Position numbers and translations under genes: made by a program. Source: Paenibacillus cellulosilyticus (lineage in GTDB: Bacteria; Bacillota; Bacilli; Paenibacillales; Paenibacillaceae). Taken from it: a DNA stretch of 64,000 nt. The notes under the pieces are model-generated. The model made no database searches. It was given only the letters and a program-made list of their open reading frames with translations, and was not told the origin of the DNA. This document shows, one piece after another, positions 1 through 8,804 of the stretch; the stretch's first letter is position 1; every line of letters starts with the position of its first letter. The stretch is from assembly GCF_003182255.1 (NCBI RefSeq), contig NZ_QGTQ01000002.1:232670-296669 (forward strand), given 5' to 3'.

Positions 1-1
1 G

Positions 2-649
2 CTTAAAGATCCGGCTGCTCTATATGATTTTCTAGACAACCTAAGCTGGGTCAATCAGCCTTGGGCAGAATCGCATAAAGGAGCAGGCCTCTATGCGGCA
101 ATGGTTCTCGCCGGCGAAGTAGACGCTTCTTGGGAAGAGGCTTATTTCAATTGGCTCTACGCGGAGACCGACCCGATAACCGGTTTGTGGCAGAAGGGTG
201 CGATGCATATGGCGGGCAGCGCGCCATTGTTCCACCACTTGGCCAGCTCGTTTCATTACTTATTTAATCTCAATTACCGCAATCGGAAGATGCGGTTCCC
301 GGATGCTTGGATTGACACCTGCTTGCAGCTGCACGCAGCGGGCGAGATTCCGTTAAAGGCAGACGCGTTGTCGTTCGTCGAGCTGGATGTGCTGTATACC
401 TTAATCGCTGCAGGCGAACAAACCGACTATCGATCGGAGGAGCTGCGCGCCATGATCGATGGCATCTGCCATCATCTTCTGAAGAACATCGAATCGCTCT
501 CCACAGAATCGGAGGGCGAAGTCTTCGACGATCTTCATGAGCTGTGCGGTACGACCTGTGCGCTCGCGTTGGTTCAGTCTGCGATGCCGGAGCAGGTAGA
601 TTCGGACCGTGTGCTGCTGAAGGTGCTGGATCGGCGGCCTTTTATCTAA
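2..649 (+). CDS. Unidentified protein, C-terminal part (5' end outside window)
   Basis: The frame is open from base 2 and ends at a TAA at 647-649, so at least 215 residues belong to a gene that starts left of the window. An internal ATG at 101 lies in continuous coding sequence and is not the start. The protein is rich in Trp, Tyr, His and Leu, has no membrane segment, and reads as a series of helices (for example SWVNQPWAESHKGAG and LASSFHYLFNLNYRN). That pattern suggests an alpha/alpha-toroid protein of the kind seen in terpene cyclase-like or glycan-processing proteins, but no catalytic motif is visible and I do not assign a function. It is convergent with the germination operon. Confidence 0.7.
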   Translation, partial: LKDPAALYDFLDNLSWVNQPWAESHKGAGLYAAMVLAGEVDASWEEAYFNWLYAETDPITGLWQKGAMHMAGSAPLFHHLASSFHYLFNLNYRNRKMRFPDAWIDTCLQLHAAGEIPLKADALSFVELDVLYTLIAAGEQTDYRSEELRAMIDGICHHLLKNIESLSTESEGEVFDDLHELCGTTCALALVQSAMPEQVDSDRVLLKVLDRRPFI

Positions 650-683
650 CCTAGGTATCCATACTGCTGGTTTTTACGCCAAA

Positions 684-717
684 AGGCACTTATCTCTCGT
701 ACAAGAGATAAGTGCCT
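684..717 (-). terminator. Stem-loop terminator of the germination operon
   Basis: A perfect 14-bp inverted repeat (684-697 with 704-717, 6-base loop) lies between two convergent genes. Read on the minus strand it is followed by TTTT and then a mixed T-rich stretch, so it most likely ends the ger operon. It may also stop the rightward gene, although that side has no T-run. Confidence 0.75.
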
Positions 718-725
718 CTCATGCT

Positions 726-932
726 TCAGAACAATACCATCCTAAGTACAAAAAAAGAAAAGGCTAACACGATATTCGTCACGCCGAGGAAAGTCGAGAA
801 CTTTTGCTCTTTGCTCATCTTCTGCTGCTTGAGCTCCGCACGATCTACGCGAAGAATCATAAGCCCCGAGAAGAGCAGCAGAGGAATCACGTAGCCGATA
901 AAATTAACAGTATAGCCAACTAATAGGCTCAG
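726..932 (-). CDS. CLC_0170-like small membrane protein, fourth gene of the ger operon
   Basis: A 68-residue reading frame starts 26 bases after the gerKC stop. It has two hydrophobic segments (about residues 2-26 and 46-67) joined by a charged linker, RVDRAELKQQKMSKEQKF. This is the layout of the small CLC_0170 family that often accompanies GerA-type operons; the family assignment is from memory of that pattern. No ATG, GTG or TTG lies between the upstream in-frame stop and the first membrane segment. A strong Shine-Dalgarno run (AGGGGAGGGG, about 939-949 on the minus strand) is followed by ATC GTT CTG, so translation probably starts at CTG (932) or ATC (938). The only standard alternative, a GTG inside the first membrane segment, would truncate it. 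Confidence 0.6.
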   Translation of the reverse strand: MSLLVGYTVNFIGYVIPLLLFSGLMILRVDRAELKQQKMSKEQKFSTFLGVTNIVLAFSFFVLRMVLF

Positions 933-958
933 AACGATCCCCTCCCCTCTTGACGAAG

Positions 959-2188
959 CTACTTAGCCTTCATCCCTACGCGTCTAACATTAACATCTGT
1001 CTTAATATCAAACGTTATGTCCTTATATTGCTCCTGCCATTGCTCTTTCGTCTTGACATGGGCGTTCCAATAGCGTGACTTCTTGGCTCGGATGTATTCC
1101 CCGAATCCGAAAATGTCGCTGCTATTTTCCTGTGTTTGTGCGAGAAGCAATTTGCAGGCTTTCGTGGTGCCCTCAGATAGTTTAAGCTCGATCTGACGAA
1201 GAATCTCTTCCCTATTGATGTCGAAGTCCTGATCCATCTTCTCTTCGATATTTATTTCCAGCACAATGTCGATATCAAAATGAGGATGCCCCTCCTTGAT
1301 GCTTGACTTCCAACTGACATGTCGGCTCGTAGTGGAGATCATAATCAGCTTCGAAGTTCCGTCGAGTGTTATAAAAACACGATAGCCTGCCGGATTGATG
1401 CCTTTAACCGCCATGAATGTTCCGATTTGAATGGGCTTCGTTTTACCTACCATTTTGGCCCCTTTAAAGTAAGCAAGACCTTTGATTTCGATATTCTGTT
1501 CCTTCTGCAGCTCCACGTAAGGGAGATAGCCCTCTTGACCTTTCTTCGTTGAATTGCTCCAGAACGTACCGATGTAGTCTCTTGGAAACTTCCCCATCTT
1601 GATGCCTTGATCCAAAGTAGTCATCAGATATAAGGTAGGAATTCGCTCCAACTTGGGAGCCGCCTTCATCAACTTCATTGCATTCCCTTTGGCAATCATC
1701 ATCCATGCCATTCGACGAACCTCGGAGTTCCGCCGAAAGAAATCATTGATGTTATCCATCCCTTTCTTCGCTACTGCCTCGGATACGATAATAACCCGCA
1801 GATGTCCAAAGAAAAGACGGCTGGAAGTTTGCTGCTGCAATCGCATGAACGCATCATCGAGCGAATGACCGAACGTATCCAGGACCCAGACGGTTTGCGA
1901 CGAATCGGTCGTCCCGCCTCCGCCTTCGCCTGGACCAAGCGGGATCCTTCCGGGTAATGCGATTTGCACAGCGACATGGTAGTATCCTGATTTAGGGGAA
2001 GGGATCGCACCGCTCATATGGGTTACGGCATCATCCTCAACGCCATCGGACTTCACCGTATCAATGGATACCCCTAGAACGACCGCACGATCTTCGATTT
2101 CCAATCTGTCCCAGCAACCCGTCAATAAAGGAAGGACAAGCAAAGCTAGCATCGAAAACTTAGTGAAGGGGCTCCATAACGTTGTCAC
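959..2188 (-). CDS. Ger(x)C-family spore germination lipoprotein (GerKC-like)
   Basis: This is the C subunit of a GerA-type nutrient germinant receptor, 409 residues, expected on the outer face of the spore inner membrane. The N-terminus is a lipoprotein signal with lipobox LLTGC (Cys25), followed by WDRLEIEDRAVVLGVSID, the typical start of Ger(x)C proteins. The C-terminal half, with EINIEEKMDQDFDINREEILRQ split by charged turns, matches the helical and beta-sheet third domain of the family. Its start overlaps the end of the B-subunit gene by 29 bases, so the two are translationally coupled. The germinant cannot be read from sequence. Confidence 0.93.
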   Translation of the reverse strand: MTTLWSPFTKFSMLALLVLPLLTGCWDRLEIEDRAVVLGVSIDTVKSDGVEDDAVTHMSGAIPSPKSGYYHVAVQIALPGRIPLGPGEGGGGTTDSSQTVWVLDTFGHSLDDAFMRLQQQTSSRLFFGHLRVIIVSEAVAKKGMDNINDFFRRNSEVRRMAWMMIAKGNAMKLMKAAPKLERIPTLYLMTTLDQGIKMGKFPRDYIGTFWSNSTKKGQEGYLPYVELQKEQNIEIKGLAYFKGAKMVGKTKPIQIGTFMAVKGINPAGYRVFITLDGTSKLIMISTTSRHVSWKSSIKEGHPHFDIDIVLEINIEEKMDQDFDINREEILRQIELKLSEGTTKACKLLLAQTQENSSDIFGFGEYIRAKKSRYWNAHVKTKEQWQEQYKDITFDIKTDVNVRRVGMKAK

Positions 2189-3281
2189 TTGGCTGATTCC
2201 CTCGTTTCTTGCGGACTAGCGAGATGATCAACAACAACCCCGGATATGCAATCGTGATGTACAATCCAACACGACCAACATCCTCGATGACGGCATAGAG
2301 CTGAATAATATTGGTTGGGAGCATCGCCAGTATGAATACAAATGGCAATAAGAATGTCGATATCGCTTTATGATCCTGCAGTCGGAACATTTCGCTAGCC
2401 ATTCGAATGGTGAGAAAATAACTAGAAAGCAGCGTTGTAAATACGGCTGTAACCCAGACCGCAAGAAATGCAGCATCAAGCCGCTCCAATACATTCGCGG
2501 GCAGCGTCGTGGCTTTGGCTAATTCGAGTGTCGGCCACAGCAAATTTTTTATCTCTTCCGAACCGAAAACGCCGACTGCCGCGACCACAATCGCTACATA
2601 CAAACCGCCAGCAATAAGCAATCCAACAAAACCAGCGAGCAGCGCTTTCTGCGGTTTCCTCATAGCAGGAATCACCAATGTCATAATAAACGTGCCTTGA
2701 AACAAAGCCCCGATCGTCAGAACACCTGTCAGCATATGACTTGGATCATTGCCGATGATCGGCTGCAGATTAATGAGATCCGCGTTCTTCATCGACAGCA
2801 CCACGATGCCCAACCCCGGAAACAAAATCAGTGGAAAATAAAAATGGTGGAGGTAGGTGAAGGTGATAATGTTATTGCGACAGGAGAACGATGCAAGCAG
2901 CAGCATCACGATTACGGTGACTTCTACCGGCGTGCTCTTCAAAACTGACGTAACAACGACTTCGCCAAATTCCCGAGCGGCAAGCGAGGTCAATACAGCA
3001 AAGAAAACAATCGCAAACAAATTTCCGATCCAAGCAAGCCATTTGCCGATAATCACTTCGCTATATTGAATAATGGACTGGTCCGGGAACCTCATCCCAA
3101 GAATCGTAATGGCGAATAAACCCACATAGCCTACCATTAACCCAAGCAAAGTCACCAGAGGAGCGCCCGAATCTGCAGCCCGGACAGCAATGAGCGGCAG
3201 TGCGAGTACACCGACTCCGATAATCGTACTGACTTGAACCGCCGCTGATTGGATCGTCGTAATCTGACGCATATTTGACAT
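2160..3281 (-). CDS. GerAB/GerKB-family germinant receptor permease subunit
   Basis: A 373-residue integral membrane protein of the amino acid/polyamine/organocation-like GerAB family, with about ten hydrophobic segments. It forms the B subunit of a germinant receptor and probably holds the ligand site. I chose the ATG at 3281 (MSNMRQITT) because AAGGAGG lies nine bases upstream; an in-frame start at 3314 lacks a ribosome site and lies inside the A-subunit gene. The N-terminal TTIQSAAVQVSTIIGVGVLALPL matches the first membrane helix of the family (shown here across two helix halves). It follows the A-subunit stop by one base and overlaps the C-subunit gene, so the three are one operon. Confidence 0.92.
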   Translation of the reverse strand: MSNMRQITTIQSAAVQVSTIIGVGVLALPLIAVRAADSGAPLVTLLGLMVGYVGLFAITILGMRFPDQSIIQYSEVIIGKWLAWIGNLFAIVFFAVLTSLAAREFGEVVVTSVLKSTPVEVTVIVMLLLASFSCRNNIITFTYLHHFYFPLILFPGLGIVVLSMKNADLINLQPIIGNDPSHMLTGVLTIGALFQGTFIMTLVIPAMRKPQKALLAGFVGLLIAGGLYVAIVVAAVGVFGSEEIKNLLWPTLELAKATTLPANVLERLDAAFLAVWVTAVFTTLLSSYFLTIRMASEMFRLQDHKAISTFLLPFVFILAMLPTNIIQLYAVIEDVGRVGLYITIAYPGLLLIISLVRKKRGNQPSDNVMEPLH

Positions 3282-3282
3282 C

Positions 3283-4905
3283 TCACGGATCCTCCTTGTT
3301 CGCCTTTGGACCAACTATATCGGGCTTCGTTTTCTTGATTTCATCGATGGACGCTTGGCTCATTCTTTTCTTATCCTTCGGAAGGAGGAAGGCTGGCCGT
3401 TCCGGCATCCAGGTTAGCGGTGCACGAATGAGCAAATCCTTCATCCCTTGAAAGTTGCCAGGTACTAGCGGAGTCAAATACGGCATGCCAAAGGACTTTA
3501 GCGCCAACATATGATTCGCAATCAAGATGCAGCCGATCATCACACCGTAGAGACCAAAGATGCCCGATATAATGATCAACGGAAACCGCAGCAGCCGTAG
3601 GGCGAGCGCCGCGTTATAGGCAGGTGTCGCAAAGGAACCGATTGTCGTAAGCGCGATAATGACCACTGTAATTGGGCTTGAGAATCCAGCTGCAACGGCA
3701 GCTTGTCCGATGACAAGCACACCGACAATGGAGAGCGCGCCGCCTACCTGCTGCGGAAGACGTATCGTTGCTTCACGCAGCACTTCCATTGAAATCTCAA
3801 TAATAAGCACTTCAACAACGGCTGGAAAAGGAACGCCGGCTCTGCCCCCCGCAACGGCAACCGCAAATTCGGTTGGAATCAGCTCGGGGTTGAACGAAAT
3901 AATCGCCACATACAAGGATGGGAATATGAGCGAGAATACAAGCGCAATTAGCCGTGCAATTCGGATTGCGCTCATGAGAAGATAACGCTCGGTATAATCT
4001 TCAACCGTCTGATAGAACTGATTGAACACCGAAGGTACGATCAGTGCTAATGGAGAGCCGTTAACGAGAATGGCCACCCTCCCCTCCAATAAGTTCGCCG
4101 CAACCTTGTCTGGCCTTTCGGTGTACTGGACTTGAGGGAAAGGTGAATGATGATTATCTTCGATGAGCTGCTCCAGGTAGCCCGAATCCAGCACCGCATC
4201 GATATCGATGACGGACAATCGGCGAAACACTTCATTGACTAGTTCAGCGTTAGCTATATCCTCTAGATAACAGACAGCTACCCTCGACTTGCTTCGGCGA
4301 CCAATCTCCATCGTCTTGATTCGCAGCTCGGGGGTTAGCAGCCGGTAGCGAATCAAGGCAATATTTTTATCCAACATTTCAATAAAGCCTTCGCGAGGTC
4401 CCCGAATGACTTGCTCGGTCGCCGGCTGGTCAACCGATCGATTCTCAATGCTGCTTGTATTGATAATAATGGCCCGAGTCAGCCCATCAATAAGAACTAT
4501 CGTGTTCCCCCGTAATAGTTCTTCGATGACCGCCGTATATCGGTCATCTGTATTCACCTGACTGTGATACAGCGTGTCGTTCAGAATGACGTCATGCAGC
4601 TGCTCGGTCCCAACTTTCTCAGACGGCATTTCCTTCATCAAAGGCTTTAATACATCCTGATTGACCATCGTTTGATTAATCATGCTGGAATAATAGATGA
4701 GGACAGCCGGATGCTGCGCGAATACATGGAAACGTCTGACTAATAAATCATCTTCATTCTGCATGACGCCTTGAATGACTTGAAGCGTCTCCTCCAGGGA
4801 GTTACTTATCGTTTGATCTTGAAGCTTCTCCAAGGAGGGGGATGCCGGCTGTGGTGAATTTTTCGTTCCATTGTTATTGCTTGTAAACCAGCTGTTAATC
4901 GGCAT
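3283..4905 (-). CDS. GerA/SpoVAF-family germinant receptor A subunit (GerKA-like)
   Basis: A 540-residue first subunit of a GerA-type receptor. A soluble N-terminal half (about 1-300) is followed by several membrane segments beginning near SAIRIARLIALVFSLIFPS and ending before TWMPERPAFLLPKDKKR, a typical GerA C-terminus. I chose the ATG at 4905 (MPINSWFTSN) because AGGAGGGG lies seven bases upstream; the in-frame start ten codons earlier has no ribosome site. It is first in a leftward operon followed by the B and C subunits and a small membrane protein. The operon indicates an endospore former. Such operons are normally read by sigma-G in the forespore, but I could not identify a promoter with confidence. 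Confidence 0.93.
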   Translation of the reverse strand: MPINSWFTSNNNGTKNSPQPASPSLEKLQDQTISNSLEETLQVIQGVMQNEDDLLVRRFHVFAQHPAVLIYYSSMINQTMVNQDVLKPLMKEMPSEKVGTEQLHDVILNDTLYHSQVNTDDRYTAVIEELLRGNTIVLIDGLTRAIIINTSSIENRSVDQPATEQVIRGPREGFIEMLDKNIALIRYRLLTPELRIKTMEIGRRSKSRVAVCYLEDIANAELVNEVFRRLSVIDIDAVLDSGYLEQLIEDNHHSPFPQVQYTERPDKVAANLLEGRVAILVNGSPLALIVPSVFNQFYQTVEDYTERYLLMSAIRIARLIALVFSLIFPSLYVAIISFNPELIPTEFAVAVAGGRAGVPFPAVVEVLIIEISMEVLREATIRLPQQVGGALSIVGVLVIGQAAVAAGFSSPITVVIIALTTIGSFATPAYNAALALRLLRFPLIIISGIFGLYGVMIGCILIANHMLALKSFGMPYLTPLVPGNFQGMKDLLIRAPLTWMPERPAFLLPKDKKRMSQASIDEIKKTKPDIVGPKANKEDP

Positions 4906-4979
4906 TGTTATCCCCTCCTGTATAAGTAATCTCACATACTAATATGTGGCATTTAATGATATTTATTCTTCACGCAAAA

Positions 4980-5010
4980 AGCTGGCACAGGTCCAAGACC
5001 CGTGCCAGCT
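4980..5010 (-). terminator. Rho-independent terminator after the large GH43 gene
   Basis: The repeat AGCTGGCAC...GTGCCAGCT, with a GGTC/GACC inner stem and a three-base loop, is followed on the minus strand by TTTTT. It sits 30 bases past the stop of the leftward GH43 gene. Confidence 0.85.
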
Positions 5011-5039
5011 CTAATGCTGGTGCTTATAAGAATGACTTG

Positions 5040-8000
5040 TTACGCCTCGGTCCACTTCGCAATCAGCGCTTGCGCATCTGCGAGGAGTACAGCCTTCACC
5101 TTGCTGTCTACGGCCTGCACCGACGTATTATTCAGGTGCTTCACGAAATCCTGCATATGCTTCGCCGCTTGATCCGGCCGATTCATGTCCAGCTTATGCT
5201 GCGCTTGATCCAGCGCATTGTGCAACTGCTGGCTCATCGAATTGTTCAAGCTGGATTGGTAACGCGCGAGCAATTGATTCATAGAATCGAGGCTCGTGGT
5301 CACGTTCAGTTGGAAGCTCTGCTGAAGCTTGTTGCCCGCTGCATCCACTACCGTAATCGCGGCGTCATAGCTGCCTGGCTTGCCGGCCAAGTCGACTATG
5401 ACATCATTGCCCTTGGTCAGATCAACCGGATAGACTGTACCATCGATCACGATCTGTGCTGAAGCTGCGCCGGACAGATCGTCCGCAGCCCGGAACGTTA
5501 ACAACGCGCTGTCCTCGAACGTACCTCCCTCTCCAAGCTGCTGCCCATTCACCAACAGCTCGAAGCTTGGCTGTGTCTGGTCGAGCAATACGGATACGGC
5601 ATCCGACAGCGCCGATTCACCCGACAAGCTGGTGCTGCTGACTTTGTAGGAATAGTTCACCGCAGGGCTAATGCCACTATCTGTGTAGGACAGAGCATTT
5701 CCGGTATAAACCGGAGCATATGGCCCCTCGGCACTTGCCGATCTGTACAGCGTATAGGAGGTTGCTCCAACTGCTTTATCCCAAGCGAAGGATGCTGAAT
5801 CCGACGTTGTTGCGGTAACTTGGAGCCCTTGGAGCGGATCAGCTGCGATCGTCAGATCGTTATCGACAATCATAATCCAGTTAATCAACGGGTCCTGTGC
5901 CGCCGTATTTCTGACCGTTACATCGATCACGCCATCCGTAACGTTAACCGTGTTTGCGTACACTTGGTTAGAGATAAACGTAATGGCTGTCTTTTTCTCA
6001 CCGTTGATGTACAAATCGGCTTTACGCGATGAATTGCTCCAAATATCGTTGAAGCCTGTATAGACCGTGTACGAGCCGTTGTGTACAGCAAACTTGTAGG
6101 TCAAATCCGTCCCTGCAGCGGAGCCTGAGACATTGCCGCCATTCAAATAACGGAGCGTGCTGAATATGTCACCATCCGCAGTGCCTGCCGGGTTCGACTG
6201 TGTCCCTGTATAGCCCCAAGGCGCTGCATCGCTGGCGTTATAAGCCTGCTCCGCAACGGATTTATTGATCAGTGTCTGCTGCATATACGAAGTCATCAGG
6301 TTGTAATCGCTTGTTGCCTGCCCCCCGCTGTTGACGAAATAAACCGTCTTCTCCGGGATCGCACTGATCGTGAAACGAAGTGCTTTGTTGTTGAATGCCG
6401 TCAACTTCGCATCCAGCGTGTAGGTGCCTGGCATTGCAAACGTACTTGCCGTCACCGGCTGTGAATTAACAGACCAGGTGACCGGTGTTACAACAGAAGA
6501 TGATGATCCAATTGGCGTAACCGGAATTTCGGTCGGCAGCGCAAGCGTAGAGCCCGTTGTGATGACCTCAGGCAGTTGGATATTCGCCTGTACGCCGACC
6601 ATTTTGTCCAGCAAGTCCTTCGTCCAGCTGCTGTACCATTTGATCGTCATCTCGGAATCTTGACCGAACTCAATCGGCAGCCATACGTACTTCGCGGCGC
6701 CATTCGCGAACGATCCGCCGTTCCAATCGTCACCTACATAGATGAACTTGCCGTTGGCAGCATCAACCGGAATAACCGACGACGTCTGAGAGTTGAACGC
6801 CTTCTTCGGGTCGGGATCGGAGGATAACGTTCGGACGAACGGATCAGACAAGGTAGACCATGTTCCCAGCATGCTGTCCGCCACACTGTACATGTTGACG
6901 TTCGGAGTCCATCCCGTAGCGCCTGATGTTAGCAGATAATACTTCCCGTTATACTTGAATACTGCCGGAGCTTCGCGCACACCGCCCGGGAAGACGCGGA
7001 TATAATCCGTACCGTACACCGCTTTATAGGACGTGTCGCGAACCGGATTGCCGCTAGCATCGACATTGCCGTCCTTATGCCAGCCAGCTACGTCCGAGTA
7101 ATCGTCCAGCAGCTTGGAGATGTATAGCGTCCGGTTCTCTTCGCTGGAGTAGATCAGGTAGGCGGTGCCATCATCGTCCTTGAACAGGTTCATATCGCGC
7201 GCCATCCCTTTATCCGATGGGTAATAATCCGTCTGATCTGCCGGAGTCATATCCATCCGATAGCTTCGCTGATAGACGAACGGACCCGTAGGCGAGTCGC
7301 TGATCGCATAACCGGCCTGCGCTTTACCATAGTTCTGCGCATCGTTATCCGCACTCTTATCGCCGTCGATGTGGGCCCACATCACATACTTGTGCGTCTT
7401 CTCATTGTAGATGACTTTCGGACGCTCAACGATCCGCCCTACTCGAATGTCCGCCCATACGTTATACGTATCGGTTCTGCCCGCATAAAGCTGGGAGATG
7501 AGCGGGTCATTCGTGAAATCGTCCATCGACTTGACTAACGTCAGCGCCATGCCTTCGTCCTTCCAATTGTATAGGTCAGTAGACGAATAGACGCGAACAC
7601 CTTGTCCAGGCCACACCCCATTATGGTACTCGCCGTACCAGTAATATTTGCCCGTCTGCTCATCGTACATAAAGCCAGGTCCATGCGCATCGATCACATT
7701 GCCATCGGTATCCCGCATAATCTGATCCGGCAGGAATGATGTGTTAGGCTCCATATGGAAAAGCGCCGTTCGTGCAGCGGCAAGCTTGCTCAACTGATCT
7801 CTGATCCCGCCGGTACCGATCTGGGCAGCGTCCGAGTCGATCGCAACGACTCCGTTAGACACGCTGTCTGCCCAAACTTGCGTTGCAGCCAGCGCAGCAT
7901 TAGCGGATGCAATCGTACTGGAGGTGTAGTAATTCGTGCCGTCTGCATTCGTCCTCGCGATCTCCGTCTGCAAGTCCGCGATCTGAGCTTGCAGATAGGA

Positions 8001-8636
8001 CAATGGAATCGCAGTCTGCACGGTAATCAGCCCCACCATCGGATCATGATATTGATCATAAGGAGTAGTAGAAGGCGCTTTCACCGCAACGTTCAGTTCA
8101 CCGTCGGTGACATGCACTTTATAAGAATATTCGACGAGTGTCGTTTGCGGCATGCTCAGATCGCCGGAGACGTTCGTTCCTTCCAGCACAATGCTGAAGC
8201 TCCGTGCACTCCACGGGTTCTTGACGCCGACCGTTACATAATAATCGCCCGCCTCCGGCAGCTCAAAGCTGTAATTGACGGCTGTGTTAACGTTGTGCGT
8301 GCTGCCCGAATAATAACGAACAGAAGAATACTTATCGCCCGAAGTGCTTGTCCCCGTGCTCGAACCGTATCCCCACTTCTTGCCGGTTACCGAATCGGTA
8401 CCATACGCCTGATCCGTTACGCTCTGGTACAAGCCCATGACATCGCCCGCGTCGGGCTCGCTTGGACTCGCGTCCGCGGCGTCGGCGTAATAATAGGTGT
8501 AATGATGAGCGGCAAGTTGTTCATCCGAGTACCCGCTTGCGGACGAATCGGCCGCTGCCGCTATCCCTGTCAAAGCCTGCGTGAAGGTGAGCGACGAGAG
8601 CAGAGGCAGCATCAAAAGCTTGGACTTCATTCTCAT
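5040..8636 (-). CDS. Secreted multidomain GH43 enzyme, exo-beta-1,3-galactanase-like (subfamily 24 type)
   Basis: An exported protein of 1198 residues from the ATG at 8636 (AGAGGGG upstream; earlier in-frame starts lack a ribosome site). Order: signal peptide 1-29; malectin-like carbohydrate-binding region about 45-208; helical linker 212-295; GH43 five-blade catalytic domain about 300-660; bacterial Ig-like region 690-760; second malectin-like region 763-925; fibronectin III 933-1018; Ig-like 1022-1112; FIMAH-type C-terminus 1115-1198. In the catalytic domain the ERPK (Glu404), REAP (Glu555) and NSQTS (Gln617) sites match the Glu/Glu/Gln set known from subfamily 24 exo-beta-1,3-galactanases, which use Gln where other GH43 enzymes have Asp. 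It probably trims the beta-1,3-galactan backbone of arabinogalactan outside the cell. Substrate is inferred. Confidence 0.85.
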   Translation of the reverse strand: MRMKSKLLMLPLLSSLTFTQALTGIAAAADSSASGYSDEQLAAHHYTYYYADAADASPSEPDAGDVMGLYQSVTDQAYGTDSVTGKKWGYGSSTGTSTSGDKYSSVRYYSGSTHNVNTAVNYSFELPEAGDYYVTVGVKNPWSARSFSIVLEGTNVSGDLSMPQTTLVEYSYKVHVTDGELNVAVKAPSTTPYDQYHDPMVGLITVQTAIPLSYLQAQIADLQTEIARTNADGTNYYTSSTIASANAALAATQVWADSVSNGVVAIDSDAAQIGTGGIRDQLSKLAAARTALFHMEPNTSFLPDQIMRDTDGNVIDAHGPGFMYDEQTGKYYWYGEYHNGVWPGQGVRVYSSTDLYNWKDEGMALTLVKSMDDFTNDPLISQLYAGRTDTYNVWADIRVGRIVERPKVIYNEKTHKYVMWAHIDGDKSADNDAQNYGKAQAGYAISDSPTGPFVYQRSYRMDMTPADQTDYYPSDKGMARDMNLFKDDDGTAYLIYSSEENRTLYISKLLDDYSDVAGWHKDGNVDASGNPVRDTSYKAVYGTDYIRVFPGGVREAPAVFKYNGKYYLLTSGATGWTPNVNMYSVADSMLGTWSTLSDPFVRTLSSDPDPKKAFNSQTSSVIPVDAANGKFIYVGDDWNGGSFANGAAKYVWLPIEFGQDSEMTIKWYSSWTKDLLDKMVGVQANIQLPEVITTGSTLALPTEIPVTPIGSSSSVVTPVTWSVNSQPVTASTFAMPGTYTLDAKLTAFNNKALRFTISAIPEKTVYFVNSGGQATSDYNLMTSYMQQTLINKSVAEQAYNASDAAPWGYTGTQSNPAGTADGDIFSTLRYLNGGNVSGSAAGTDLTYKFAVHNGSYTVYTGFNDIWSNSSRKADLYINGEKKTAITFISNQVYANTVNVTDGVIDVTVRNTAAQDPLINWIMIVDNDLTIAADPLQGLQVTATTSDSASFAWDKAVGATSYTLYRSASAEGPYAPVYTGNALSYTDSGISPAVNYSYKVSSTSLSGESALSDAVSVLLDQTQPSFELLVNGQQLGEGGTFEDSALLTFRAADDLSGAASAQIVIDGTVYPVDLTKGNDVIVDLAGKPGSYDAAITVVDAAGNKLQQSFQLNVTTSLDSMNQLLARYQSSLNNSMSQQLHNALDQAQHKLDMNRPDQAAKHMQDFVKHLNNTSVQAVDSKVKAVLLADAQALIAKWTEA

Positions 8637-8804
8637 AAGTTCATCCCCTCTTTCCAAGTATGTATGATGGCATCCCGTACAAGCATCAGTATAGAGGGAG
8701 GGGTACGGCGAAGGGGAGTGAAGGATTGTGTGATGTCTGTCCATATTGCAGGGGCAGCCTATGAACAATTCTGACGAATGTGAACAAAAACGACAAAAGG
8801 GAGC

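Noticed and set aside
712..894. 60-codon plus-strand open frame
   Set aside because: It overlaps the minus-strand two-helix protein of the germination operon and starts inside the terminator stem.
7755..8774. 339-codon open frame on the plus strand
   Set aside because: It lies opposite the GH43 gene, has Arg/His/Ile-rich content with no domain pattern and no ribosome site; it is a shadow of the real frame.
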